Notes: a model not told the origin generated them from the letters alone. Counted from the first letter of the stretch, positions 43,549 to 53,474 are shown. The stretch is 64,000 nt of DNA from an uncultured beta proteobacterium (GCA_903875135.1 CAIQUZ010000113.1:30602-94601); one strand, 5' to 3'. Translations and numbers: made by a program.

Positions 43549-43584
43549 AATACCTCACAAAGTTAAATGGATTTGTGAGGTATT
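43549..43584 (-). terminator. Terminator after the IorAB-type operon
   Basis: Two perfectly complementary 13-base arms (43549-43561 and 43572-43584) surround a 10-base loop. On the minus strand a T-rich tract follows. It lies in the 79 bases between the hydroxylase large subunit and the aldolase gene, so it separates two transcription units. Confidence 0.8.
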
Positions 43585-43605
43585 AGATTACACCATTAAA
43601 GCAGA

Positions 43606-45891
43606 TTACACTAACAAAGGCTTCATCCGCTGGGGTGTTAGAGGGTATTGACGAATTCGTACTTGCGTCGCATTGTACACAGCGTTCGCAAGCGCCGCAG
43701 GCAACGACACCAACCCTGGCTCAGCAACTCCACCTGAGGCCTTATCAGGGCGATTGAGAATAACAATATCGACTTTACCAGGGACATCCTTCATGGAAGC
43801 AATTCGGTAGGTATTCCAATCAACGCTTAGTACATGATTATCATCAAAGATGACTTCCTCGTATAAGGCACGACTGATCCCTTGCATGATTTGCCCCTCC
43901 AGTGAAGCACGAACACCGGCTGGGTTGATCACCAATCCACAGTCCATGCCAACCACGATGCGCTTCACCCAAACTCGACCTGTCGCTTTATTGACTTCAA
44001 CTTCACAAGCAACCGCTGCATAGGATTGATAACCGTTATATAAGGCAATCCCTCGTCCAGTAGAAATATTTCCTGACTTAGTGGGTTTGTAATTACTTTC
44101 CCAGCCAAATTTCTTGGCAACCGCCTCTAAAATATCCTTTTCCCGGGGGTCCTGTATGTGCTTTAATCGAAACGCTAATGGATCCATTTGGCTTGCTAAA
44201 GCCACTTCATCCACAAAACACTCCTGCGCAAAACGGGTTTGCATCTCTTGAGGAGCTCGCAAGTGGGCTGTTCTCATGGGAGAAGCTTGCTCAACATAGG
44301 GTGCAACCGTTTCCCACCAATGCACATGATTCGGGAATTGGTAGCTTTCTTCAGGGATATTAAAGTTATATGCTGACCATTTTTTGTAACCAGTTTGCAT
44401 ACCAACTAAAGTATGCTCCGGGCTTTCCGCATTAAATTTCACGTCCCAACCGTTAAAACCTTTGGCTTTAAATAACCAAGCAGTAATGTTATTTTTATCG
44501 TCCAGGCCAGCTTTCATACTCATGATCGCAGCCGGTGCTTTTGGACCCCAAGCCGTACCCTCTTCTCGAGACCACTGCACACGAACCGGACGTCCAAACT
44601 CTTGAGAAAGTAAAGCAGCTTCATAAGGAGCTTCATCAGCATCACTGCGACCATATGATCCGGCACCATGCATCCATTTAGCTTGTACATTAGCAGGATC
44701 AAGCTTTAATAACTTGGCGATACCTTGTCGTTGAAAATGGGGCTTTTGGGTATCCGTCCAGATTTGGGCACTGTCCGCTTTGACGTCAACAACACCACAA
44801 GAAGGAGCAATTCGAGCATGTGACTGAAATGGTGCGAAATACTCCGCTTCAATCACTTTTGCGGAGGTTTTTAATGCGGCATTGGTTGGCTCTGCGTTGT
44901 AATCTTTTTTACCAAAAAACATCGGTACCGCATTGACAAAGGTTGGAGTAGCATTTTTGATGTAATCAAACATTTTTTTATCGCCACCCTGAAGAGGTCG
45001 AAATTCTTTGGTCCACACGACTTTTAACATACGAGCAGCCTTAACTGCGTCCCATTCATTTTCTGCAACAACTGCCACAAAGTTATCTTTTTTGAAGACC
45101 TTCACCCCAGGAATAAAGGCTACTGACTTTTCATCAACAGAGATTGGAGTTGCACCTGCTTGGGGAGGACGAATCGCTCGACCATGTAAAAGGTTCTCTG
45201 GACGGATATGCGCAGTGAAATGTTCGGCACCAATCACTTTGTCTTTAATATCACGACGCTGAGCATCTTTGCCAACAATCTTATATTCAGCTGGATTTTT
45301 GGGTTTAGCCAGACCAACTACATTGAGGTCATTACCAATCTTTTTATTCCACTCTAAATTCGTGGCAAAGTCTTTACCTCCAACGAGTTGAGCATATGTC
45401 ACTGATTGAGAAGGATTACCCTTCACAAAGACTTTACCGTCGACTACTTGTAAATTTTCAGGAATGGTATTTAACTCTTTTGCTGCGAGCCCAACTAATA
45501 CTCGTCTCGCCTCAGCAGCAGCATTACGAATCGGGATTGCGCCCTGCCGGACACCAGAACTAGCGCTTCCACCACCTTGATTAGCGGAGGTTTTAGTATC
45601 CCCTAACAAGACGAGGACCTGCGCCAGAGGAACGTCTAACTCCTCTGCGGCAACTTGAGCATAAGCAACGTCAAGCCCCTGACCACAATCCATCTTGCCA
45701 GAATTAATCGTTACCAATCCATCTCGGCCAATCTTAATCCAAGTATCTAGCGCAGAAGGGTCAGGACCCAGTAATTTAGGAGCAACCGCTTGCGCCGCAA
45801 CATCTAAAATAGGATACACCCCAGAAAATCCTACAACTAAAGCTCCAGAGCTTTGTAAAAATTCGCGACGAGTAATATGTGTCGAGCTCAT
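43606..45891 (-). CDS. Isoquinoline 1-oxidoreductase-type molybdenum hydroxylase large subunit (IorB-like)
   Basis: This 761-residue molybdopterin-binding subunit is of the two-subunit IorB/aldehyde dehydrogenase type. It begins with a twin-arginine signal (THITRREFLQSSGAL), which suggests export of the folded enzyme. Typical parts are DCGQGLDVAYAQV near residue 68, GSYGRSDADEAPYEA, SPMRTAHLRAPQ and the late GGVAEPGLVSLP with the conserved Glu. No FAD subunit is present, so electrons probably go to a cytochrome. AAGGGGA precedes the ATG. It follows the [2Fe-2S] gene by ten bases. The substrate is unknown; N-heterocycles and aldehydes are known for the family. Confidence 0.9.
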   Translation of the reverse strand: MSSTHITRREFLQSSGALVVGFSGVYPILDVAAQAVAPKLLGPDPSALDTWIKIGRDGLVTINSGKMDCGQGLDVAYAQVAAEELDVPLAQVLVLLGDTKTSANQGGGSASSGVRQGAIPIRNAAAEARRVLVGLAAKELNTIPENLQVVDGKVFVKGNPSQSVTYAQLVGGKDFATNLEWNKKIGNDLNVVGLAKPKNPAEYKIVGKDAQRRDIKDKVIGAEHFTAHIRPENLLHGRAIRPPQAGATPISVDEKSVAFIPGVKVFKKDNFVAVVAENEWDAVKAARMLKVVWTKEFRPLQGGDKKMFDYIKNATPTFVNAVPMFFGKKDYNAEPTNAALKTSAKVIEAEYFAPFQSHARIAPSCGVVDVKADSAQIWTDTQKPHFQRQGIAKLLKLDPANVQAKWMHGAGSYGRSDADEAPYEAALLSQEFGRPVRVQWSREEGTAWGPKAPAAIMSMKAGLDDKNNITAWLFKAKGFNGWDVKFNAESPEHTLVGMQTGYKKWSAYNFNIPEESYQFPNHVHWWETVAPYVEQASPMRTAHLRAPQEMQTRFAQECFVDEVALASQMDPLAFRLKHIQDPREKDILEAVAKKFGWESNYKPTKSGNISTGRGIALYNGYQSYAAVACEVEVNKATGRVWVKRIVVGMDCGLVINPAGVRASLEGQIMQGISRALYEEVIFDDNHVLSVDWNTYRIASMKDVPGKVDIVILNRPDKASGGVAEPGLVSLPAALANAVYNATQVRIRQYPLTPQRMKPLLV

Positions 45892-45901
45892 TATTTTCCC
45901 C

Positions 45902-46375
45902 TTAAGCTTTCATGGTTTCACGAGCTTTTTTGACAGCTCTCAAAATAGCAATATGCGTGCCACAACGACATTGCAAATTATCCAAACCACTCACAATTTG
46001 TTCATCAGTGGCGCGAGGATTTTTTTCTAAAAGTGCAATCGATTGCATAATCCAACCATTGGTACAGTATCCGCACTGCGAGGCCTGTTCTTCAATAAAA
46101 GCTGTTTGCATTGGGTGTAATTGATCGCCTTTAGCTAGGCCATCGAGTGTACGTATCGTAAAATTAGAATTTGCGACTGAACTCGTTGGCGTTACGCATG
46201 AACGAACCGCCTGATTGTTAACCAATACCGTACAGGTTCCACATTGTGCGAGCCCACAACCAAATCTAGGGCCTTTTAATTTGAGTTGGTCGGTTAATGT
46301 ATAAAGCAGTGGTTGATCTGAAGGTACATCAACCTCACGTTTGGTTCCGTCAATTTGTAAAGTGTACTTTGGCAT
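45902..46375 (-). CDS. [2Fe-2S] subunit of an IorAB-type molybdenum hydroxylase (IorA-like)
   Basis: This is a 157-residue subunit with two [2Fe-2S] clusters. The first is in FGCGLAQCGTC plus VRSC, and the second in QCGYCTNGW plus NLQCRCGTH. CGYCTNG and CRCGTH are typical of the IorA branch rather than the xanthine dehydrogenase branch. AGGAGA precedes the ATG. It is the first gene of the two-gene unit. Confidence 0.92.
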   Translation of the reverse strand: MPKYTLQIDGTKREVDVPSDQPLLYTLTDQLKLKGPRFGCGLAQCGTCTVLVNNQAVRSCVTPTSSVANSNFTIRTLDGLAKGDQLHPMQTAFIEEQASQCGYCTNGWIMQSIALLEKNPRATDEQIVSGLDNLQCRCGTHIAILRAVKKARETMKA

Positions 46376-46440
46376 ATTGTCTCCTAACTTAACTATTTGT
46401 TTTCTTTTATATCACAATAATCGATACCTATCCTTAAGGA

Positions 46441-47310
46441 TTACGCAACCGGCAAATATTTTGCCAACCATAGGGTAATTACCGACTCTACCCGTGGATC
46501 AGCTTCTCCCATCATAAAATGCTCTACATCATCAAAGAGATGCAACTCGGTCGGCTTTTTCGCTATTTTAAACATCTCTATGGACTCGGAAGTGGGCGTC
46601 ACAGAATCAATTGCAGCGTGTAAGAGCAATAAAGGTCTTGGCGCCAAATCGGCTAATTTCGTTTCCGGCATAAAGTCAAAAATACTTTGAGCTGTATCGA
46701 CTGAAAAATCCATCACAGAATTACTGGGCAAGCCCTGACGTAAGTGCGGTGGAATAGGCACAATATCGAACCGGGATACCATCATGGGCTTTCCACGCTC
46801 GGCTCGGTAAGCTTTACCTTGCGCTAACATATTTTTAAATTTAGTCCAAGCCTCTTGACCAGGATGTTGGCCTTGTAATTTTCGGTCACCATTTCCCCAC
46901 CCACCCGCACAAATAACTGCAGCAACCCTGGGATCATCGCCCCCTGTATAAATAGCGACGGCTCCTCCAAAACTTGATCCAGATAAGGCGATTTTTTTTG
47001 GATTAATCTCTGAACGTTTCTCAAGATATGTAATCACATCTTTGGTATTTATTACTTGATCTTCACACAAAACCATCCCAGGCTCACCGCCACTAAGTCC
47101 ACAAGATTGCATATCAAACCGCAATGCAAAATACCCGAGCCGTGTATATAACTCACAAGGCACTTTCACATTAGCACCATCTTTATTCGATCCAAAGCCA
47201 TGTAAAACAGCGATACAAGGATATTTTTTACCCTCAACATAGTCGAGGGGATAATGTAAAACAGCTGATAGCTCAATACCATTCGATGGAATGAAAAGAT
47301 TTTGTTGCAT
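46441..47310 (-). CDS. Alpha/beta hydrolase (dipeptidyl peptidase/acetyl xylan esterase-like)
   Basis: This 289-residue hydrolase has the oxyanion region VLHGFGSNKDGA, nucleophile elbow GSSFGGAVA, an acid in LHAAIDSVTP and the His in DDVEHFMMG. I chose ATG at 47310 with AAGGAG nine bases upstream; a TTG two codons earlier is also open. It lies 65 bases upstream of the IorAB unit and divergent from a Bug gene. The substrate is unknown. Confidence 0.87.
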   Translation of the reverse strand: MQQNLFIPSNGIELSAVLHYPLDYVEGKKYPCIAVLHGFGSNKDGANVKVPCELYTRLGYFALRFDMQSCGLSGGEPGMVLCEDQVINTKDVITYLEKRSEINPKKIALSGSSFGGAVAIYTGGDDPRVAAVICAGGWGNGDRKLQGQHPGQEAWTKFKNMLAQGKAYRAERGKPMMVSRFDIVPIPPHLRQGLPSNSVMDFSVDTAQSIFDFMPETKLADLAPRPLLLLHAAIDSVTPTSESIEMFKIAKKPTELHLFDDVEHFMMGEADPRVESVITLWLAKYLPVA

Positions 47311-47429
47311 AGTCAAGTCTCCTTATGTAATGATATAAATCTTAATACAAAAAATATGGCGCATGAATGAATCGATCAGTTTTCATGCAAGATTGATTGA
47401 ATCTCATCGCCAAACGGGACTATATCATT

Positions 47430-48389
47430 ATGAAAATCATCCACATTGCGTTGATCAGCTTATGCTTGATGAATTTAACTTCCCATGCTCAAGAATACCC
47501 ATCAAGACCTATTAAGATTATTCAGCCATTAGGCGTTGGTACACCTGCGGATCTTTTTTCTAGGGCTATTGCGCAACAGCTTTCAGAAAAATTTGGTCAA
47601 GCAGTCATCGTTGAAAATAAAGTTGGCGCGAATGGCCTCATTGGGATGGACGCCTGTGCAAAAGCCACTTCAGACGGATATACGATTTGTGTACCGAGCT
47701 TTAGCCAAGTCTCCTTAAACCCAGTAATTTACCCCAATATTACCTATGAACCTCTGAAAGATTTAGCCCCCGTTGTTTTCGTGGGCTTTATCACCTCTTC
47801 CATTTCGGTCAACTCTTCTTTGCCGGCATACAACATTAAAGAACTTGTCGAGTTAGCAAAAGCCAAACCAGAATCCATCAATTGGAGTTCTTGGGGAGTT
47901 GGTAGCTTTTCACATCTTTACATGTCTTGGCTAGAAAGTACCACGGGTGTTAAATTTAAACATATTCCGTTTAAAACGATTGACCAAGCATTAACAGCAA
48001 CACTTGCAGGTGATACCCAAGTGTTTATGAATACCCCAGGACTTGTATTGCCTCATGTAAAGTCTGGGAAACTGAGAACCCTTGCTATCGCCGGTCCAAA
48101 ACGCTCACCTCTCCTAGATGCACCAACGCTTAAAGAACAAGGTTACAACGCTGATTTTTTAAGTTGGATTGGAGTGACCGTTCCAGCAGGAACGCCAAAG
48201 GAGATTATTCAAAAACTCAACGTGGAAATGAATAAAGCGATTTCAGATGCCAAATTTGTGGAAAGAGTATTAACTCCAGCCTCTGTAGAAGCAGTTGGTG
48301 GATCACCAGAGGAATTTGGTGCTTTTATGAAATCAGATCGTGAAGTTGCAACCAAGTTAGCCAAAATTGCAAAAATTACATCTAACTAA
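47430..48389 (+). CDS. Bug-type substrate-binding protein
   Basis: This is a 319-residue Bug receptor, the third in the window. The signal peptide ends at NLTSHAQ. The motif YPSRPIKIIQPLGVGTPADL is a variant in which the usual PGG is replaced, followed by VENKVGANGLIG and ATSDGYTICV. The start ATG at 47430 gives a normal signal; a TTG at 47397 would add 11 residues. It is divergent from the hydrolase gene and has no transporter membrane genes nearby. Confidence 0.92.
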   Translation: MKIIHIALISLCLMNLTSHAQEYPSRPIKIIQPLGVGTPADLFSRAIAQQLSEKFGQAVIVENKVGANGLIGMDACAKATSDGYTICVPSFSQVSLNPVIYPNITYEPLKDLAPVVFVGFITSSISVNSSLPAYNIKELVELAKAKPESINWSSWGVGSFSHLYMSWLESTTGVKFKHIPFKTIDQALTATLAGDTQVFMNTPGLVLPHVKSGKLRTLAIAGPKRSPLLDAPTLKEQGYNADFLSWIGVTVPAGTPKEIIQKLNVEMNKAISDAKFVERVLTPASVEAVGGSPEEFGAFMKSDREVATKLAKIAKITSN

Positions 48390-48418
48390 TTTCTAAAAAT
48401 ATCAGCAAGTGTCCTTTA

Positions 48419-50281
48419 CTACTCCTTAAAATTCTCAAAAACTTTTTCTGAGCCGACGGTGGTTAAGTAAGCTCTGTTTCTATACAGTAAATTGTCCTTA
48501 GAACGAATGCTGCAAACTTTATCTCGACAAATATTAGGGTACGTATCGTAAGTTGTTACTTTTAACAACTCTAATTCAGACATTAATTGTTTTCGCTCTT
48601 GAAAATACTTTTCCTCGATATCACTTTCATTCATGACGCATGGTTGATTCAGGACCGGCCGAAATGGTGGAAGCCCTACACAATCTAAAGGCTCAAAAGA
48701 TAAGGATGGCGGAGGGTAAATAAATATCACTTGTTTTTGATGCTCTGCAATGTAATGGATAGTTCTGTGCAGTTGCTTCTTAAAATCACTCGAAACTTGA
48801 GTTTGTCTCATTGTTAAAAAGATCATTTTTATATCAGGATTATTTGCCAAGTCCTGAATCAGTTGATTCATCTTTTCTGATACATTGATCTCATAACCTT
48901 CCTCTGGATGCTGTTTCAACAAGGGTTGCATACCAGGCCAACCCAACATCGCAAAGTTCATCTGCTCTTTTTGATAAGAATGCGCAAGACCTTCGTAACT
49001 ATTGTGAGCAATGCTATCCCCAATCAGCACCCTTTCTAACTTTGTATTTGAGTTCGATATCCGACAAAATCTTGGATCATATCGTTGAAACATACTTAAA
49101 CAAGCCTGATCGGTCTCAGAGGGACGACCACCATAATGATTAATAACATGCTTTTCTCTTAATTTCAATCCATCTCGTGTCCAGACATTCCATCCTAAAA
49201 ATCCAATAATTAACATGAGTAACAGAAGTACGAAAGCCGTCTTGTTTGACTGATACCGAAGATATTTTTCTACATAGCGATAGCTCAAATAAGCTAAAAC
49301 AAATGCCAAAAAAATGAATAGCCAAATAGCTACAGCAGATAGCTTTCCTTGAGTGACGATCTGCCCAAAACTAATCAGTGGCCAATGCCATAAATACAGC
49401 GGATAGCTAATTAGTCCCACCCAAACAAGGATCCTCGTCGACAAGATGTTTTTACTCACCCACGAGTTTTCCCCAGCGAAAATCAGTAATACAACACCAA
49501 ATGTAGGCAATAAAGCGATCCAACCAGGATAAGGGTCGTTTGGATTGATGGCCATCACAGCGAATGCAATAAGACATAATCCTAAGCTAGATATCCAAGT
49601 TGCATACTTCAACTTCAGTTGCGTAGCAAAGTCTTTTTGGAAAACCTCTTGGTAAGCCAATAAGGCTCCAAGCAATAATTCCCAACCGCGGTTGATCGGT
49701 GAATAAAATGCCACCACAGGATTGGTATGAACCTGAAATATATTGACTATAAAAGAAACACCGATCAAGCCACAAATCGCCGTTAAATAACCCCATTTTT
49801 GTCGGTGAAAAAACCATAAAATCAAAGGCCATACAATATAAAACTGTTCCTCTACAGCCAACGACCATAAATGAAGCAAAGGTTTTTTTTCTTGAGCTTC
49901 ATCAAAATAACCACTCTCGAACATCAGCACAAAGTTATTTACAAAACCAGAACTACCAGCAATATGCTTACCCAATTCCTTATATTCAATGGCGTATAAC
50001 GCATACCATCCAAATATATAACAGCTAACAAGAACGAGTAATAACGATGGAAAGAGACGACGTATTCTTCTGCTATAGAAATCCATCAAAGAAAATTGAT
50101 TTGTCTCTAAATGACTATAAATAATGGCTGAGATTAAATAACCACTAATGACATAAAAAATATCTACACCGACAAATCCACCTAAAAAGGATTTCGGAAA
50201 TGCATGAAAAAATACAACGCTGAGAACTGCTAGAGCCCTAATGCCATTAATGTAATTTTTATAGATTAATTGATGAGTCAC
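48419..50281 (-). CDS. OafA/YrhL-type acyltransferase with C-terminal SGNH domain
   Basis: This 620-residue protein has an acyltransferase-3 membrane domain (about 10 hydrophobic segments, residues 1-350) and a periplasmic SGNH-like hydrolase domain. The first half starts NGIRALAVLSVVFFHAFP, with GGFVGVDIFYVISGYLIS and LLHLWSLAVEEQFYIVWP typical. The second half has LIGDSIAHNSYEG near residue 430. Such proteins acetylate O-antigen or other cell-surface sugars. It converges with the Bug gene. The acceptor is unknown. Confidence 0.92.
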   Translation of the reverse strand: MTHQLIYKNYINGIRALAVLSVVFFHAFPKSFLGGFVGVDIFYVISGYLISAIIYSHLETNQFSLMDFYSRRIRRLFPSLLLVLVSCYIFGWYALYAIEYKELGKHIAGSSGFVNNFVLMFESGYFDEAQEKKPLLHLWSLAVEEQFYIVWPLILWFFHRQKWGYLTAICGLIGVSFIVNIFQVHTNPVVAFYSPINRGWELLLGALLAYQEVFQKDFATQLKLKYATWISSLGLCLIAFAVMAINPNDPYPGWIALLPTFGVVLLIFAGENSWVSKNILSTRILVWVGLISYPLYLWHWPLISFGQIVTQGKLSAVAIWLFIFLAFVLAYLSYRYVEKYLRYQSNKTAFVLLLLMLIIGFLGWNVWTRDGLKLREKHVINHYGGRPSETDQACLSMFQRYDPRFCRISNSNTKLERVLIGDSIAHNSYEGLAHSYQKEQMNFAMLGWPGMQPLLKQHPEEGYEINVSEKMNQLIQDLANNPDIKMIFLTMRQTQVSSDFKKQLHRTIHYIAEHQKQVIFIYPPPSLSFEPLDCVGLPPFRPVLNQPCVMNESDIEEKYFQERKQLMSELELLKVTTYDTYPNICRDKVCSIRSKDNLLYRNRAYLTTVGSEKVFENFKE

Positions 50282-50427
50282 AATAGAAACAAATAGATTA
50301 TTGGGGCAAAAAGAATCATCATAAACTCTTTAACCGGTGTGGCGCCTATATCTGATTAAACGATTCACCAAATAAGTGAAATACAGGAAGATAGTATCAA
50401 ACAAAACCCCTCAAGCATGCCTAGACA

Positions 50428-51873
50428 TCAAAAAGGAACGTTCGAGTTAGGGGGTGAATTAGGCTTTTGAAATGGCTGCGTAAATCCAAGCGCCAGATTA
50501 TCAAACTTCGTAAACTCACCTTGCCAACATAACTTCACGGGGCCAATAGGTCCATTACGTTGTTTACCAATAATGATCTCGGCAATACCAACAGCGTCAG
50601 TTTCAGGATGATAAACTTCATCACGATAAATAAATAAAATGACATCCGCATCTTGCTCAATCGCTCCAGACTCTCGTAAATCAGACATCATCGGGCGCTT
50701 GTTTTCACGGCTCTCTAAACTGCGATTCAGTTGAGAGAGAGCAATTACGGGGCATTGCATTTCTTTGGCCAAGGACTTTAAAGAGCGAGAAATTTCAGAA
50801 ATCTCGTTCGTACGATTTTCATTCGAATTTGTTCCTCGACCAGACATGAGCTGTAAGTAATCAATGACAATCAATCCAACATTGCCGTATTTCCTAGCCA
50901 TCCGCCTTGCTCTAGAGCGCAATTCTAAAGAGTTCAACGACCCGGTCTCATCAATCAACATCGGTGCTTTACTGAGATACCCAATCGATTGAATCACCCT
51001 TGGCCACTCTTCATCCGATAAACGCCCAGTTCGCAGTCGACCTTGATTGACTCGCCCCACCGACCCCAGCATTCTTGAGGCTAACTGAGTAGCAGACATT
51101 TCCATCGAGAAAATCAGAACCGGCAACCCCTCTTTAATCGCTACATGCTCCGCAATATTCATGGCAAAAGATGTCTTGCCCATACTCGGCCGACCCGCCA
51201 CAATCACTAAATCGCCTTTTTGTAAACCACTCGTCATCTTGTCTAACTCAATAAAGCCTGTGGCAACACCTGTAATTTCATTTGAACCACCGCGATCGAA
51301 CAACTCCTGGATGCGATTGACCGTTTCTTTCATGAGCGGTTCAATTTCAAAAAATTCATTTTGACGCCCACCCTCACCAACCGCTAAGATACGAGCCTCT
51401 GCCTCATCTAAAATATTACGGACGCCTTTTTCTGGAAAAAAAGCATCATTCGCAATGTTGTCTGCTGTTTGAATCAGGCGGCGCAAAATACTGCGGTCAC
51501 TAATGATTTGAGCGTAACCACGAACGTTGGCAGAACTCGGCGTATTCGAGGCTAATTGATTGAGATACGAAATTCCGTAATTTTCTGAAAGGCCAAATGA
51601 CTTTAACTCTTCATGAATCGTTAAGACGTCCGCTGGCTTATTCTCATTAATGAGTTTAGAAATACATTGAAAAATAATCCCATGCTCAGAGCGATAAAAG
51701 TCAATCTCCCGAAGAATAGGAGCGACATAATCAAGGGATGTATTGTCTAATAGGAGAGCCCCCAACACCGACTGCTCAGCCTCCACAGAATGTGGCGGTA
51801 CCTTTAAACCTTGCACAGCCCGATCCTCTTCTCCTGTTGGAGTAATTAATCGGAGCGGGCCTGCTTCAGGCAT
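50428..51873 (-). CDS. dnaB: Replicative DNA helicase DnaB
   Basis: This is the 481-residue hexameric helicase of the replication fork. The N-terminal domain begins near VPPHSVEAEQSVLGALL. The RecA-like domain has Walker A GRPSMGKTSFAM, IDYLQLMSGRG (Walker B region) and the arginine-finger area QLNRSLESR. It lies 33 bases downstream of rplI in the ribosomal operon. The 146 bases after it hold no recognisable gene or strong terminator. Confidence 0.97.
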   Translation of the reverse strand: MPEAGPLRLITPTGEEDRAVQGLKVPPHSVEAEQSVLGALLLDNTSLDYVAPILREIDFYRSEHGIIFQCISKLINENKPADVLTIHEELKSFGLSENYGISYLNQLASNTPSSANVRGYAQIISDRSILRRLIQTADNIANDAFFPEKGVRNILDEAEARILAVGEGGRQNEFFEIEPLMKETVNRIQELFDRGGSNEITGVATGFIELDKMTSGLQKGDLVIVAGRPSMGKTSFAMNIAEHVAIKEGLPVLIFSMEMSATQLASRMLGSVGRVNQGRLRTGRLSDEEWPRVIQSIGYLSKAPMLIDETGSLNSLELRSRARRMARKYGNVGLIVIDYLQLMSGRGTNSNENRTNEISEISRSLKSLAKEMQCPVIALSQLNRSLESRENKRPMMSDLRESGAIEQDADVILFIYRDEVYHPETDAVGIAEIIIGKQRNGPIGPVKLCWQGEFTKFDNLALGFTQPFQKPNSPPNSNVPF

Positions 51874-51906
51874 AAAGGGACTCTTTTTCGTAGTGAATGA
51901 AAACGA

Positions 51907-52359
51907 TTAAACAGCTTCGCCGATCACCTTCACAACCACCTCAGAAACGACATCTGTGTGAATCGCAATAGCAACTGGATACTCACCAACAGCTTTTAAT
52001 GGGCCATTAGGCAAACGTACTGCACCTTTTTCAATCGTAAAGCCTTTTGCAACTAATTGCTCAGCAATATCATGATTGGTGACAGACCCAAACAAACGTC
52101 CATCAACACCCGCCTTTTGACGAATTTCAACCACAGTACCCTGCATTTTTTCACCAATTGCTTGGCTAGCAGCTAACTTTTCAGCAGCAATTTTTTCTAA
52201 TTCGGAACGGCGTGCTTCAAACTCTGCAATCGCAGTATCTGTAGCACGACGAGCCATGCGTTGTGGAATTAAAAAATTACGCGCAAAACCATCTTTAACG
52301 CGAACAACATCGCCTAAATTTCCTAAATTGGCTACTTTTTCAAGAAGAATGACTTGCAT
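51907..52359 (-). CDS. rplI: 50S ribosomal protein L9
   Basis: L9 is recognised by its N-terminus [19 protein letters not shown] followed by [12 protein letters not shown]. At 150 residues it is of normal length, with the long central helix and the C-terminal domain ending KVIGEAV. It lies 14 bases after rpsR. Confidence 0.97.
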   Translation of the reverse strand: MQVILLEKVANLGNLGDVVRVKDGFARNFLIPQRMARRATDTAIAEFEARRSELEKIAAEKLAASQAIGEKMQGTVVEIRQKAGVDGRLFGSVTNHDIAEQLVAKGFTIEKGAVRLPNGPLKAVGEYPVAIAIHTDVVSEVVVKVIGEAV

Positions 52360-52373
52360 GAATATATCTCCAA

Positions 52374-52649
52374 TTAGTGTTTATGTTGATCAGTGAATGG
52401 CAAAAATGCTAAAAAACGAGCACGCTTAATTGCCGTATCTAATTGACGCTGATACTTGGCTTTAGTCCCCGTCAAACGCGCTGGAGTAATTTTGCCGTTC
52501 TCACCAATAAAATCTTTTAATGTGTCAATATCTTTGTAATCAATCTCTTTAACGTTGCCAACTGTAAAACGGCAAAAACGCTTACGTTTAAATAGCGGAT
52601 TTTGAGCCGGCTTCTTTTTGAGATCTACATTTTTTTTACCAAATGCCAT
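52374..52649 (-). CDS. rpsR: 30S ribosomal protein S18
   Basis: S18 is recognised by [36 protein letters not shown] and [13 protein letters not shown]. The protein has 91 residues and a basic N-terminal extension. It lies between priB and rplI in the usual order. Confidence 0.97.
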   Translation of the reverse strand: MAFGKKNVDLKKKPAQNPLFKRKRFCRFTVGNVKEIDYKDIDTLKDFIGENGKITPARLTGTKAKYQRQLDTAIKRARFLAFLPFTDQHKH

Positions 52650-52659
52650 ATAAGTTCCT

Positions 52660-52968
52660 TTAAATAGAAATATGTGTAATGTGAAAGACTAGCGCCTTTT
52701 GACGAGTGGATCGGTGAGCCATAAATCCCTGAAAATTCCTTAACTGCCCTATCTCCATTTGATGCAAGGTATTTACCTCTTGTCCAATGGCGATTGCCAA
52801 GATTTGTATTTGTACTTTTCGTTCAGTTCCTGCCTCAAAAACTGTTCCAGAATAATCTAGTTGACATTCTAGAACTGCCTGTCCAGCAGGGGTATATCGA
52901 ATCGTATCTTTATTTACTAATCTTGCCGTCAGTCGAAACTCATTGATTGGCTGACCCAATTCAGTCAT
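52660..52968 (-). CDS. priB: Primosomal replication protein N PriB
   Basis: PriB is a 102-residue single-domain OB-fold protein that helps reload DnaB at stalled forks. The start [11 protein letters not shown] and the middle [18 protein letters not shown] fit betaproteobacterial PriB. It overlaps the rpsF stop (TAATG) and precedes rpsR, the standard location. Confidence 0.93.
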   Translation of the reverse strand: MTELGQPINEFRLTARLVNKDTIRYTPAGQAVLECQLDYSGTVFEAGTERKVQIQILAIAIGQEVNTLHQMEIGQLRNFQGFMAHRSTRQKALVFHITHISI

Positions 52969-53336
52969 TAAGCGGCTGGAGCCTCCACTTGTTGATTTTT
53001 ACGGGACTCTTCTCTTTGAACTTCTTTCATCATGATCGAAGGCTCTGTCTCAGCTTTTTTCATTTGAATAATTAAGTGACGCAATACGGCATCATTAAAT
53101 TTAAATGCATGCTCAAGCTCAGAAAGCGTTGGCTGATCACATTCAATATTCATGCATACGTAATGAGCTTTGGCCAATTTGTTAATCAGGTAAGCCATCT
53201 GGCGACGACCCCAATCTTCAATTCGATGAACTTTTCCGTTAGCCGCCGTTAATACAGCTTTATAACGATCAATCATCGCAGGCACTTGCTCGCTTTGGTC
53301 CGGATGGACGATAAAAACGATTTCGTAATGACGCAT
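52968..53336 (-). CDS. rpsF: 30S ribosomal protein S6
   Basis: S6 has 122 residues here, with [19 protein letters not shown] at the start, [18 protein letters not shown] in the middle and a C-terminal tail ending QVEAPAA. I chose the ATG at 53336, nine bases after AAGGAG; a TTG one codon earlier is also open. It is the first gene of the rpsF-priB-rpsR-rplI-dnaB operon. Confidence 0.97.
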   Translation of the reverse strand: MRHYEIVFIVHPDQSEQVPAMIDRYKAVLTAANGKVHRIEDWGRRQMAYLINKLAKAHYVCMNIECDQPTLSELEHAFKFNDAVLRHLIIQMKKAETEPSIMMKEVQREESRKNQQVEAPAA

Positions 53337-53445
53337 CAAACACTCCTTATGGTTGTAGCTACCTGGGCGTCAGTTCTCTGTTTAAGAACAGTCAGTGTAG
53401 CAAGGGTGAAAATTAAAAATTTGCAAATCCGCAAATTAGCCCTCT

Positions 53446-53474
53446 ATTCTAGCAACATCCTGACTTTAATCCAA
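53446..53474 (-). promoter_or_regulatory. Candidate sigma-70 promoter of the rpsF operon
   Basis: On the minus strand TTGGAT (53474-53469) and TAGAAT (53451-53446) are 17 bases apart, leaving a leader of roughly 100 bases before rpsF. The leader has small overlapping stems that could serve S6:S18 autoregulation, but I could not fit the known motif. Confidence 0.5.

Noticed and set aside
53337..53445. S6:S18 autoregulatory leader before rpsF
   Set aside because: Small alternative stems exist, but I could not fit the conserved bulge of the known motif by eye.
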